Shown here piece after piece: positions 5,553 to 12,781 of a stretch of 12,781 nt of DNA. Position numbers and translations under genes: made by a program. The notes under the pieces are model-generated. The model was not told where the DNA came from and searched no databases. It saw nothing but the letters and a program-made list of their open reading frames with translations. This stretch comes from Verrucomicrobiota bacterium (GTDB taxonomy: Bacteria > Verrucomicrobiota > Verrucomicrobiia > Chthoniobacterales > Terrimicrobiaceae): the NCBI GenBank assembly GCA_026398285.1, contig JAPLTI010000137.1:1-12781 (forward strand). The letters run 5' to 3'. The number at the start of each line of letters is the position of its first letter. Position 1 is the stretch's first letter.

Positions 5553-8500
5553 CGGCTTTGCATCGTTTCGAGGAAGCTCAACACGCCGCGGAGCTTAAAA
5601 TCGGGGTCGGGAACCGTCAAGCGGGGAAACCGACCGCCGATCAATACATAGCTGCCGCCGCGGGTGAGCATGAGCTTTTCATCCTTCACTTCGACCAGGC
5701 TGATGCGTCGTTGCGAGGCCTCGATACGAATGGCTGCGCATAGGAGGGCATTTTCGAGAGCCGCTGGCAGTGGGCCAAATCGATCGCGCCATGCCACGCG
5801 CAGGGCATCCGCCTCGGCACGCGTTCCGACCTCCGCCAAGCGCCGGTAGGCTTCGATCCTTAATTTCGGCTCGCCCATGTAGGCATTTGGAACAAAAGAG
5901 GGAATGCCGCCGGACTTGATGAACTCGCCCTCCTCGGTGACCAAAAAATCAAATCGCAATGCGGTGGTGGCACCGAAGGATTTCTGACCCTTCACGGAAT
6001 CCACCGCGCGGCGGAGCATCTTGCAGTAGAGGTCGAAGCCGACGGAGATGATGTGCCCGCTCTGCTCGGTGCCGAGCAGATTTCCCGCGCCGCGAATCTC
6101 CAGATCGCGCATGGCGATTTTAAAACCCGATCCCAGTTCCGAGTATTGCTTGATCGCTGAAACCCGCTTGCGCGCCGCGCCGACGGACATCAATTCGCGT
6201 GGCAGAAGCAGGTAGGCGTAGGCTTTTGTTCCGGAGCGCCCGACGCGTCCGCGTAGTTGATAAAGATCCGCCAGTCCGAAGCGGTCGGCGCGGTCGATGA
6301 TTATCGTGTTCGCATTGGGAATATCCAGGCCGCTCTCGATGATCGTCGTCGAAACCAGAATATCCGCCTTGCCTGCCACGAAGCTCTGCATGACGCCTTC
6401 GGGTTCCTTTTCCTCCATCTGCCCATGGCCGACGATGACACGCGCGCCCTCGCAGAGTTCGCGAATCCTCGCCGCGACGCGCTCGATCGTTTGAACCCGG
6501 TTGTGCAGAAAATAAATCTGCCCGCCGCGCGCGAGCTCGCGATTGATGGCGTCGCGGATGACGCGCTCGTCGTAGCCGCAGACGATGGTTTCCACCGGTT
6601 GCCGATTCGGCGGCGGGGTTTCGATCACGGACATATCCCTCGCGCCCATGAGCGAGAGGTAGAGCGTGCGGGGAATCGGAGTTGCCGAGAGGGTAAGCAC
6701 ATCAACGAGGCGGAATTTTTCCTTCAGCGCATCCTTGTGCTTCACGCCGAAGCGTTGCTCCTCATCGACGACGACAAGGCCGAGATCCTTGAAAATGACA
6801 TCCTGCGAAATGACACGGTGCGTTCCGACAACGATGTCCACACTGCCATCTGCGAGAGCCTTGATCACCTTCTTCTGCTCTGCGGCAGAGCGGTAGCGGC
6901 TGAGGAGTTCGATAGTGACCGGATACTCACTCATGCGCTCGCGAAAGTTCTGCCAGTGCTGCTGCGCAAGGACTGTTGTGGGAGCAATAATCACAGCCTG
7001 CTTGCCGCTGGTTACGGCTTTGAAGGCCGCCCGGATGGCGACTTCGGTTTTGCCAAAGCCCACATCGCCACAAATCAAGCGATCCATCGCGCGCGTTGAT
7101 TCCATGTCCGTCTTGGCATCGCGGATCGCCTTGAGCTGATCCGGCGTCTCGGTGAAATGAAACGAACGCTCAAACTCCTGCTGCCAGTGGGAGTCCGGCG
7201 GGAATGCGTGGCCTTCAGCCGTCTCACGCTCGGCCTGCACCTTGAGCATGCGGGCGGCATATTGGTAAATGCCCTGCGTGGCTTTTTCCTTCGCTTTTTT
7301 CCATCGCGCGCCGCCCAACTCTGAGAGTTCGGGATATTTGCGGCCTAGGCCAACATAGCGCGCAACCTGCCAGGCCTGATCCAGCGGCACATAGAGTCGG
7401 GCGGTGTTGGCGAATTCCAGCACCAGCACCTCGCCTTCGCCGTCGGGCGATTTTTCGAGTCCCTCGTAGCGGCCGATTCCATGGTCGAGATGCACCACGA
7501 GGTCGCCCGCCTCGAATTCCGAAAAATCCATGACCGCCCGCCCCGCCCGAACCCGCTCGCGTCGCAAAGCCGCCCGGTGCGCGCGCTGGCTGGCCGAGCG
7601 TCCGAGGACCTCGGACTCCGCAAGCAGCGCCAACTTCGCCTGCGGGCAGACGAATCCCCGAGTCGCCCGCGAGGTGAGGAAGATCAGATTCGAGGTGTCG
7701 AAATCGAAGTCCGCCGCCATCTCGCGAAACCGCTCTCCCTCTCCTTCGTTCACGCAGGCGAAGGCAATCGTCCATCGGTCAGTCGCCCAACTGTGGAGCT
7801 GATTAAAAAAACGGTCGCGCTTGGTTTCATTCAGCACCAAGTCGCCAGCCCCGAGATCGCCGAAGGGCGGGGGATAAAACACCGCTGCGGCTTTCGTCGC
7901 CTCGCCGCCGCTTCCTATGCCGAGGCCTTCGAACTCGGCGTCCGGCTCGATGGTGATGACGCGATCCTTTGCGCCCAGATAATCGCGCAGGGTTCCCTCT
8001 GAGGCGTCTGTGCGCCCGATGTAGATTTCCGTGTGGGCGACCTCGCCCACAGAGCCCTGCGTATCGAGATCGAACTCGCGGAGCGAATCGATTTCCAGAT
8101 CGAACCACTCCAGCCTGACTGGACGCTGCTGCTGCCAGGAAAAGACATCTAGGATCCCGCCGCGCTGGGCATACTGCCCGCGCGCCGCCACCTGCGGCGC
8201 AGAGACGTAGCCTGATGTTTCCAGGCGCGAGATCACCTCCTCCAGCGGAATGTTCTGCCCTTTCTCCAAGATAAAAATCTCGCGTTTCACCGAGCCCAGC
8301 GCGGGCGTGGCGGAGTCCCATTGCCCGGCATGGATCACCACCACTTCATCGCCGCCGCTGCGGGCCAGTGTCCGCAACAAATCCAAGCGCTCGGACTCTG
8401 TTTCGGCATCAGGCAGCGCCTCGGCATTTGGGATTTCCAAATCGGGAAAAAGCCTCACTCGCCCACACCATGCCGCAAGCTCGGCGGCGACTTCCTCCTG

Positions 8501-8689
8501 GCTCTTCACATCGCGGCACACGACCCACACGCGCCCTTTCATTTTTCCAATCAGCAATGCCGCCACGAAAGGCTGCGCGGCCTCGGCGATTTCGGGAACG
8601 ATCGACCCCGGCTTGGCCTTCAGAAGTTTCGCGATCGAGGAATCGGATTCCGCCTGGTTTAAAAAGGACTCAAGCGGCGAAAATGTCAT
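5549..8689 (-). CDS. mfd: Transcription-repair coupling factor Mfd
   Basis: Mfd binds RNA polymerase stalled at DNA damage, pushes it off using ATP and recruits UvrA for nucleotide excision repair. Domains appear in the usual order: a UvrB-like module (to about residue 225, with RGGILDVF near 176-183), the RNA-polymerase-interacting CarD-like domain from about 387 (GDLVVHLDHGIGRYEGL), a RecG-like helicase core with Walker A GDVGFGKT (541-548, K547), the DEEQ box (642-645) and LTLSATPIPRTL, a second motor domain with QLRGRVGRSG, and the C-terminal TRCF domain (about 910-1046). The frame is open further upstream, but ATG 8689 (MTFSPLESFL) is chosen because residues before it match no Mfd and lie inside the preceding gene. 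This gives 1046 residues against 1148 in E. coli; most of the shortfall lies before the polymerase-binding domain. It overlaps the upstream gene by 20 bases. Confidence 0.96.
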   Translation of the reverse strand: MTFSPLESFLNQAESDSSIAKLLKAKPGSIVPEIAEAAQPFVAALLIGKMKGRVWVVCRDVKSQEEVAAELAAWCGRVRLFPDLEIPNAEALPDAETESERLDLLRTLARSGGDEVVVIHAGQWDSATPALGSVKREIFILEKGQNIPLEEVISRLETSGYVSAPQVAARGQYAQRGGILDVFSWQQQRPVRLEWFDLEIDSLREFDLDTQGSVGEVAHTEIYIGRTDASEGTLRDYLGAKDRVITIEPDAEFEGLGIGSGGEATKAAAVFYPPPFGDLGAGDLVLNETKRDRFFNQLHSWATDRWTIAFACVNEGEGERFREMAADFDFDTSNLIFLTSRATRGFVCPQAKLALLAESEVLGRSASQRAHRAALRRERVRAGRAVMDFSEFEAGDLVVHLDHGIGRYEGLEKSPDGEGEVLVLEFANTARLYVPLDQAWQVARYVGLGRKYPELSELGGARWKKAKEKATQGIYQYAARMLKVQAERETAEGHAFPPDSHWQQEFERSFHFTETPDQLKAIRDAKTDMESTRAMDRLICGDVGFGKTEVAIRAAFKAVTSGKQAVIIAPTTVLAQQHWQNFRERMSEYPVTIELLSRYRSAAEQKKVIKALADGSVDIVVGTHRVISQDVIFKDLGLVVVDEEQRFGVKHKDALKEKFRLVDVLTLSATPIPRTLYLSLMGARDMSVIETPPPNRQPVETIVCGYDERVIRDAINRELARGGQIYFLHNRVQTIERVAARIRELCEGARVIVGHGQMEEKEPEGVMQSFVAGKADILVSTTIIESGLDIPNANTIIIDRADRFGLADLYQLRGRVGRSGTKAYAYLLLPRELMSVGAARKRVSAIKQYSELGSGFKIAMRDLEIRGAGNLLGTEQSGHIISVGFDLYCKMLRRAVDSVKGQKSFGATTALRFDFLVTEEGEFIKSGGIPSFVPNAYMGEPKLRIEAYRRLAEVGTRAEADALRVAWRDRFGPLPAALENALLCAAIRIEASQRRISLVEVKDEKLMLTRGGSYVLIGGRFPRLTVPDPDFKLRGVLSFLETMQSR

Positions 8690-9437
8690 CCAAGTATTTC
8701 TGCTGAATGCCGCTGGCCTCATTGGCCAGAGGACGGCCATCCAGTTCCCGCACAGAGCGAATTCCGATGCGGCTGTTTGTGAGGAATGCAGCGCTGCAGC
8801 GCGCCACATCCCGACTCTCTAAAATCCCTTCGTCTGCGCTGAAGCGGTTCAACACCCATGAGCGCACAGCACCATCCCGCGCGCCGGTTTCCAGCGCCGG
8901 AGTAATCCATTTCCCGTCGATTTGCAGAAAGACATTCGCCATGGCAGCTCCGACAAGCATCCCTGCTGGATTGAATAACAAGGCCTCGTCGCAACCAGTC
9001 CGCCTTGCCAGGCCCATCGCTTCGATGTTTTGCCAGTAGTTGCCGGATTTCCACCCTCCCGGCCTCGGTAAATACGGCGCGGCGCAAGACATCACTCGCA
9101 ATGCTGATAGATTCCATCCCGCTTCCGCTTGCTCGAAAAGCGCGTAGACATTCCCCTCAAAAGCATCGCCCGGTGCGCCCGCTCCCGCCGTCACATAAAA
9201 GCGCAACACCCCCGTCCAAAGCCTCGAAAAATCAAACTCCGGCAGCGGCGGCAAATCCAGCCCGCAAGTCCCGGCTGCCAGTCGCAAACGCTCCAAATGC
9301 CCCCCAAAAAGCAAAGGCCGCCCGGCCACGACTGCGACCGTCTCAAAGACGCTCATCCCATAGCGAAATCCCCGGTCCGCTAGCGGCACCGATTCCACTT
9401 TTTCCCATGCGCTCCCGCTTTGTTTCCAAGTCAACAT
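8670..9437 (-). CDS. Class IV PLP enzyme (PabC/IlvE/D-amino-acid aminotransferase fold)
   Basis: The 255-residue protein has the fold-type IV layout: ADRGFRYGMSVFET near the start (20-33), the PLP lysine K130 in WKSGNYWQNIEAM, then DEALLFNPAGML and the phosphate-binding ETGARDGAVR. Relatives are aminodeoxychorismate lyase (PabC, folate), branched-chain aminotransferase and D-amino-acid aminotransferase; length and the lysine context lean towards PabC, but the substrate is not settled. The Glu that normally faces the PLP ring nitrogen (E-G-x-x-S/A-N-x-F) appears to be Gly163 in VGAAMANVF. The ATG follows the upstream stop directly (TGA-ATG), with a good Shine-Dalgarno GAGGAG (complement of 9441-9446) lying inside the codons for the upstream protein's Glu tail. 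No other folate gene is nearby. Confidence 0.88.
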   Translation of the reverse strand: MLTWKQSGSAWEKVESVPLADRGFRYGMSVFETVAVVAGRPLLFGGHLERLRLAAGTCGLDLPPLPEFDFSRLWTGVLRFYVTAGAGAPGDAFEGNVYALFEQAEAGWNLSALRVMSCAAPYLPRPGGWKSGNYWQNIEAMGLARRTGCDEALLFNPAGMLVGAAMANVFLQIDGKWITPALETGARDGAVRSWVLNRFSADEGILESRDVARCSAAFLTNSRIGIRSVRELDGRPLANEASGIQQKYLDDIFAA

Positions 9438-10871
9438 TCACTCCTCTTCTTCCTCAATAGCGCTGTTGCGGTCGAGGCGTTTTCGGAGTGTGGCGCGGGT
9501 GATGCCGAGCATCTTGGCGGCACGGACTTGGTTGTCGCCGGTTTTTTGCATGGCACGGAGGGTGAATTCGCGCTCGATCCAAGGCAGAAGCGGGAGCGAG
9601 GAGTCAGCCGCAGCGGCTTGGAAGAGCACCTCCACAGCGCGTTCCTTCGGCATGAGCTCGAGGGATGCCGCGTCACCTTGTGAGAGCGTCTCGGGCGAGG
9701 CGACTCCGAGCGGGATGTCCTTTGGCAAAAGAATGTCGGCGGTGGATAGCACGGAAGCGCGCTGTAGCGTATTCTCGAGTTCGCGCACATTGCCGGGCCA
9801 AGGATAGGACTCGAGCACGCGCACAGCCTCCTCAGTGAGCTTCAGCGGGGGCGTGTGCGTGCGGTTGGCGATTTTTTGAAGGAAATATTCGGCGAGCAAA
9901 CGGATGTCATCGACGCGCTGGCGGAGCGGCGGAATGTGGATTCGCACCACATTGAGCCGATAAAAAAGATCCTCTCGGAAGGTGCGCTTGGCCACCTCCT
10001 CTTCGAGGTTGCGGTTCGTTGCGCAAACGATGCGGACATCCGTGTGCAGCGTCTCGTTGCCGCCGACGCGGGAGAAGGTGCCTTCCTGCAGAACGCGGAG
10101 GATTTTGCTCTGCACCTGGAGTGGCATTTCACCGATCTCATCGAGAAAAAGCGTGCCCTTGTTGCATTGTTCGAAGCGCCCGACCCGCTGTGTCGCCGCG
10201 CCCGTGAAAGCTCCCTTCTCGTGGCCAAACAGCTCGCTCTCGAGAAGATTTTCTGGAATAGCGGCGCAATTGATCGCGAGGAAGCTTCGGTTGCTGCGGG
10301 CGCTGTAGTTGTGGATCGCGCAGGCAACGAGTTCCTTGCCCGCACCGCTCTCGCCCGTGACCATGACAGCGGCGTCGCTGCCGGCCACGCGGCCCACCAT
10401 TTTGAAGACCTGCTGCATGGCCTCGGAGCGGCCGACGATTTCATCCCGGTGCTGTTCGACGGTGAGTTGCGGCTGGAAGGCGTTTGCGGAGCGGAGTTCC
10501 GCTGCCGCGAGGAGAGCGGCATCGGCCACGACCTTCAGATTGAAGGGGAGCTGTTCCTTCCGCACAAAATCGAAAGCCCCCATTTTCATGGCTTCGATCA
10601 CCGATTGGGTGGTGCCGAATGCGCTGGTGAGAATGACCATGGCATTCGGCGAGTGCTTGCGGACTTTCGCGAGAAGCTCCATGCCGGTGAAGGGATGCAA
10701 ATTCATCTCGGCGAGGACGAGTTCGGGCTCTTCGAGGCAGAAGGTCTTGTAGCCTGCATCGGAGGATTCTTCTGTAAGAACGCGTGCGGTTTTGCTCTGG
10801 AGTTGGTTTTTTGCCCACTCCAAAAAGTCGGTGTCCCTGTCCACCAAAAGAATCGTCTGCTGCTTTGCCAT
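9438..10871 (-). CDS. Sigma-54-dependent NtrC-family regulator with degenerate receiver
   Basis: The 477-residue protein has the full NtrC architecture: receiver (about 6-120), AAA+ domain (about 144-375) with Walker A GESGAGKE (173-180), the sigma-54-contacting loop GAFTGA (220-225), Walker B LFLDEIGEM (241-249) and arginine-finger region REDLFYRLN, then a Fis-type helix-turn-helix (about 432-468, QVRAAKMLGITRATLRKRL). It should activate sigma-54 promoters by ATP-driven remodelling. In the receiver, E55 stands where the phospho-acceptor Asp belongs (LVLAEMNL) and R12 replaces one acidic-pocket residue (VDRD); S83 and K105 are kept. The protein ends in five Glu. ATG 10871 is chosen over frame extension to 10949 because the receiver begins right after it and AAGGG precedes it. 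No partner kinase is in the window. It heads the five-gene minus-strand run. Confidence 0.95.
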   Translation of the reverse strand: MAKQQTILLVDRDTDFLEWAKNQLQSKTARVLTEESSDAGYKTFCLEEPELVLAEMNLHPFTGMELLAKVRKHSPNAMVILTSAFGTTQSVIEAMKMGAFDFVRKEQLPFNLKVVADAALLAAAELRSANAFQPQLTVEQHRDEIVGRSEAMQQVFKMVGRVAGSDAAVMVTGESGAGKELVACAIHNYSARSNRSFLAINCAAIPENLLESELFGHEKGAFTGAATQRVGRFEQCNKGTLFLDEIGEMPLQVQSKILRVLQEGTFSRVGGNETLHTDVRIVCATNRNLEEEVAKRTFREDLFYRLNVVRIHIPPLRQRVDDIRLLAEYFLQKIANRTHTPPLKLTEEAVRVLESYPWPGNVRELENTLQRASVLSTADILLPKDIPLGVASPETLSQGDAASLELMPKERAVEVLFQAAAADSSLPLLPWIEREFTLRAMQKTGDNQVRAAKMLGITRATLRKRLDRNSAIEEEEE

Positions 10872-10976
10872 TGCCCTTGTGTCTTTTAATTGAACATCAG
10901 CTCTCCCGCCTGCGAAAGCGATTTTTTGACATCGCGGCCTTGATTGCACGCCCGCTCCCGCTTTCTATAAGCGGCG
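10872..10976. promoter_or_regulatory. Divergent promoter region between regulator and START-like gene
   Basis: The 105-bp gap must start transcription both ways. On the plus strand, TATAAG (10966-10971) is a good -10 box with a poor -35 (TTGCAC, 10944-10949, spacer 16). It would start transcription at about 10978, essentially on the ATG at 10977, predicting a leaderless mRNA. A TTGACA at 10926-10931 is perfect but too far from that -10. CCGCTT (10958-10963) / AAGCGG (10969-10974) forms a 5-base-loop dyad across the -10. I see no convincing minus-strand promoter and no -24/-12 sigma-54 element, so autoregulation of the activator is not supported. Confidence 0.4.
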
Positions 10977-11666
10977 ATGACTCGCGTGCGACTGACTTTT
11001 CTCTGCTTGGCGGCATACCTTCTGGCATGGCCCGCCGCAACCGCAGGCCTGCTTGATGACTTATCGCGCGACCAAAGGCAGAAATTGGCAGGAGGCGACT
11101 TGATCTTTCTAGAGCAGGATATTTCCGGCAAGCCCTGGCCGAAGGTTCGCATCTACAAACGCATCAAGGCCACTCCGGAAGAGGTTGCGGCGGTATTTTT
11201 CGACTACGACCAAGCCAAGACTTTCATCCCGGATGTGCTGGAGTCCAAGATCTCAAAAAAAATCACCGCCTCTGTGATGGAGGTGGATTACGCCGTCGAG
11301 GTGCCGATTCTCAGCGACGAGGTCTACACCGCGCGCAACGAAATGAAGGCGCTCGGCGAAGGCTATCAAGCCTCCTGGACACTCCTCCGCGCCCTCCAAA
11401 CAAAAGCCGCAGAAGGCAACATGCTCATCGAGCCTTTTGAAAACGGCACTTCTGTGATTCGATACACCAATCTCGTGACTCCAAGCTCCGGCATGGCAAA
11501 AATCCTCAAGATACCCGCCCTTTCCCGAATGCAGAAAACCGTCCTCGCCATCGGCCAGAAGGTCGAACAACAAAAATCCAAAAATCCGGCGGAACTCGCC
11601 GCACAAGTCGCCCGCCTGCGCGAGGCGCTGGACTCACCCGCCGGGGAGGCCAATAAAAAACCCTGA
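10977..11666 (+). CDS. Exported START/SRPBCC-like protein
   Basis: The 229-residue product begins with a signal peptide (MTRVR, hydrophobic stretch, probable cleavage after ATA near residue 23). The rest resembles the START/SRPBCC helix-grip fold: IYKRIKATPEEVAAVFFDYDQAKTFIPDV is the typical first strand and following helices, then antiparallel strands (MEVDYAVEVPI, NMLIEPFENGTSVIRYTNLVTP) and a long C-terminal helix. Such domains bind lipids or other hydrophobic ligands, so a periplasmic binding or carrier role is reasonable but not shown. The C-terminus (SKNPAELAAQVARLREALDS) is a charged helix with a short tail. The start is set by the signal peptide; no Shine-Dalgarno sequence precedes it. 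Its stop overlaps the start of the MFS gene (TGATG), so the two are co-translated. Confidence 0.8.
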   Translation: MTRVRLTFLCLAAYLLAWPAATAGLLDDLSRDQRQKLAGGDLIFLEQDISGKPWPKVRIYKRIKATPEEVAAVFFDYDQAKTFIPDVLESKISKKITASVMEVDYAVEVPILSDEVYTARNEMKALGEGYQASWTLLRALQTKAAEGNMLIEPFENGTSVIRYTNLVTPSSGMAKILKIPALSRMQKTVLAIGQKVEQQKSKNPAELAAQVARLREALDSPAGEANKKP

Positions 11667-12781
11667 TGCAAAAATCCAATCGCGCCGCACTCGGCATTAT
11701 TTTTCTTACAATTTTCATCAACATGGTGGGATTCGGAGTCGTCATTCCCGTCCTGCCCTTCTACGCCGAGCGGTTCGGCGCGACGCCGTGGGAGATCGGC
11801 TGGCTCTTCGGCATCTTCTCGCTCATCCAGTTCTTCGCCGCGCCCGTCTTTGGCCAGATATCCGATCGTTTCGGACGCCGGCCGGTTCTCATCATCAGCA
11901 CGCTCGGAACCGCTCTGGGTTTCACAATCATGGGCATCGGCCACTCGCTCGCGATGCTGTTCGTGGGCCGCATCATTGACGGCATCTCCGGCGGCAGTAT
12001 TGGCACCGCGCAAGCCTATGTCGCCGACATCACATCCCCCGAAAACCGCTCGAAGGCGATGGGCCTCATTGGAGCGGCATTCGGCCTGGGCTTTGTTTTC
12101 GGTCCCGCGCTCGGAGGAGCAACGGCGTCGTGGTTTGGTGAATCCGCTCCGCTCTATCTGGCTGGAGCACTCGCGCTCGCGAATGCCGTGCTCATCTTCT
12201 TCGTGCTTCCCGAGTCCTTGCCGAAGGAAAAGCGCGGGACCCAAAAAGAACGCCTCTTCCCGGCCATCCTACAGCATGTCCGCACAGGACCTTACTTCAC
12301 GACCGTGGCGACCTATTTTATTTTGATCGCGGGATTTTCCATCATGACAGCCGTCTTCGCGCTTTTTGTTGCCCACCGCTACGAGTTCAACACCGCACAG
12401 ACCGGCTATGTTTTCGCCATGCTGGGAGTCATCGGCGTCGTCATCCAAGGCGGACTCATCGGCCGCTTGGTGAAAAAATTCGGCGAAGCGCGCTTGGCCA
12501 CGGCCGGAGCGCTCATCCTCACCGGCAGCCTGTTTGCCATGCCATTCACCGCCAGCATTCCCATGCTCCTACTCGCCTGCGCTGGAATCGCCACCGGCAA
12601 CAGCCTGCTCAGCCCAACGCTCTCCGGCATCGCCTCGCGCAATGTGGACGCCGAATGGCAAGGCCGCGCGCTCGGCATCCTGCAATCCGCCGGCAGCCTC
12701 GCCCGCTGGATCGGCCCCGTCCTCGGCGGATGGCTCCTGACTTTTGACTTGGAAAAAAATATCGCAGCCTATGCGCAGACC
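11666..12781 (+). CDS. MFS transporter, TetA-like drug/H+ antiporter family (3' end outside window)
   Basis: The frame stays open for 372 codons to the window edge; members have about 400 residues, so roughly the last helix is missing. It is strongly hydrophobic with the layout of a 12-helix major facilitator. TM1 is FLTIFINMVGFGVVIPVLPFY, one helix residue block shared with TetA-type carriers; motif A GQISDRFGRRPVL lies in loop 2-3, and a GRIIDGISGGSIGTAQAYVAD block and the TM5 motif-C-like GLGFVFGPALGG follow. A charged central loop (PESLPKEKRGTQKERL) separates the two halves. TetA-type proteins often have Asp in TM1 where this protein has Asn19, so drug/proton exchange should not be assumed. 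ATG 11666 overlaps the preceding stop by one base; GGGGAGG at 11643-11649 is rather far upstream. Confidence 0.9.
   Translation, partial: MQKSNRAALGIIFLTIFINMVGFGVVIPVLPFYAERFGATPWEIGWLFGIFSLIQFFAAPVFGQISDRFGRRPVLIISTLGTALGFTIMGIGHSLAMLFVGRIIDGISGGSIGTAQAYVADITSPENRSKAMGLIGAAFGLGFVFGPALGGATASWFGESAPLYLAGALALANAVLIFFVLPESLPKEKRGTQKERLFPAILQHVRTGPYFTTVATYFILIAGFSIMTAVFALFVAHRYEFNTAQTGYVFAMLGVIGVVIQGGLIGRLVKKFGEARLATAGALILTGSLFAMPFTASIPMLLLACAGIATGNSLLSPTLSGIASRNVDAEWQGRALGILQSAGSLARWIGPVLGGWLLTFDLEKNIAAYAQT

Noticed and set aside
6257..7099. Long antisense frame (280 codons) over mfd
   Set aside because: It mirrors the helicase core, whose motifs are unmistakable on the minus strand; the antisense product shows no recognisable family.
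8690..8809. Upstream extension of mfd by 40 codons
   Set aside because: The added residues do not resemble Mfd and lie deep in the preceding gene; ATG 8689 gives a natural N-terminus.
9855..10889. Long antisense frame (344 codons) over the NtrC-type regulator
   Set aside because: It mirrors the AAA+ and receiver codons and has no plausible start signal or domain.
11366..12244. Antisense frame (292 codons) over the START-like and MFS genes
   Set aside because: It is highly charged and low in complexity, as expected of the mirror of membrane-protein codons, and it conflicts with two supported genes.

Overview
The window reads as ordinary chromosomal DNA from a GC-rich, Gram-negative bacterium. 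Twelve genes are supported: ten complete and two cut by the window edges. Outer-membrane, periplasmic-chaperone and sigma-54 regulator genes point to a two-membrane cell. A 90-residue protein starting MKSAYELAMSRLEKSSP resembles, from memory, conserved small proteins of Verrucomicrobiota. That makes a verrucomicrobial or other PVC origin my best guess, not a proof. I see no phage, insertion sequence, CRISPR array, rRNA or tRNA.

Layout. (1) 1-536, + strand: the end of pyruvate carboxylase, with its biotin-carrier domain. (2) 537-949: the only long gene-free stretch. It holds a hairpin after pyc, two copies of an identical 20-bp palindrome 111 bp apart around an AT-rich core, and a strong terminator that serves the next gene on the minus strand. 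(3) 950-1489, minus: a small outer-membrane beta-barrel with its own promoter and a predicted stem-loop at the mRNA 5' end. (4) 1589-1861, minus: the small charged helical protein, divergent from (5) 1940-4086, +: a HAD phosphatase and a GlcD-type FAD oxidase joined by an ATGA overlap. (6) 10871 down to 4116, minus: a five-gene run consisting of a sigma-54-dependent NtrC-type regulator, a class IV PLP enzyme, mfd, a SurA-like PpiC chaperone and an unknown 132-residue protein. The first four genes abut or overlap. (7) 10977-12781, +: an exported START/SRPBCC-like protein overlapping by one base an MFS transporter that runs off the window.

How the genes fit together. The long minus-strand run mixes gene regulation, PLP chemistry, transcription-coupled DNA repair and envelope protein folding. 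It has no obvious single pathway, so co-transcription may be organisational rather than functional. Its regulator has a degenerate receiver: Glu replaces the phospho-acceptor Asp and Arg replaces one acidic-pocket residue. It probably does not respond to normal phosphorylation. The HAD-GlcD pair could process a phosphorylated hydroxy acid in two steps, but this rests only on gene order.

No clearly new multi-gene system is visible. The points most worth a second look are the paired palindromes at 633-666 and 749-772, the degenerate receiver, and the aminotransferase-fold enzyme that lacks the usual glutamate.
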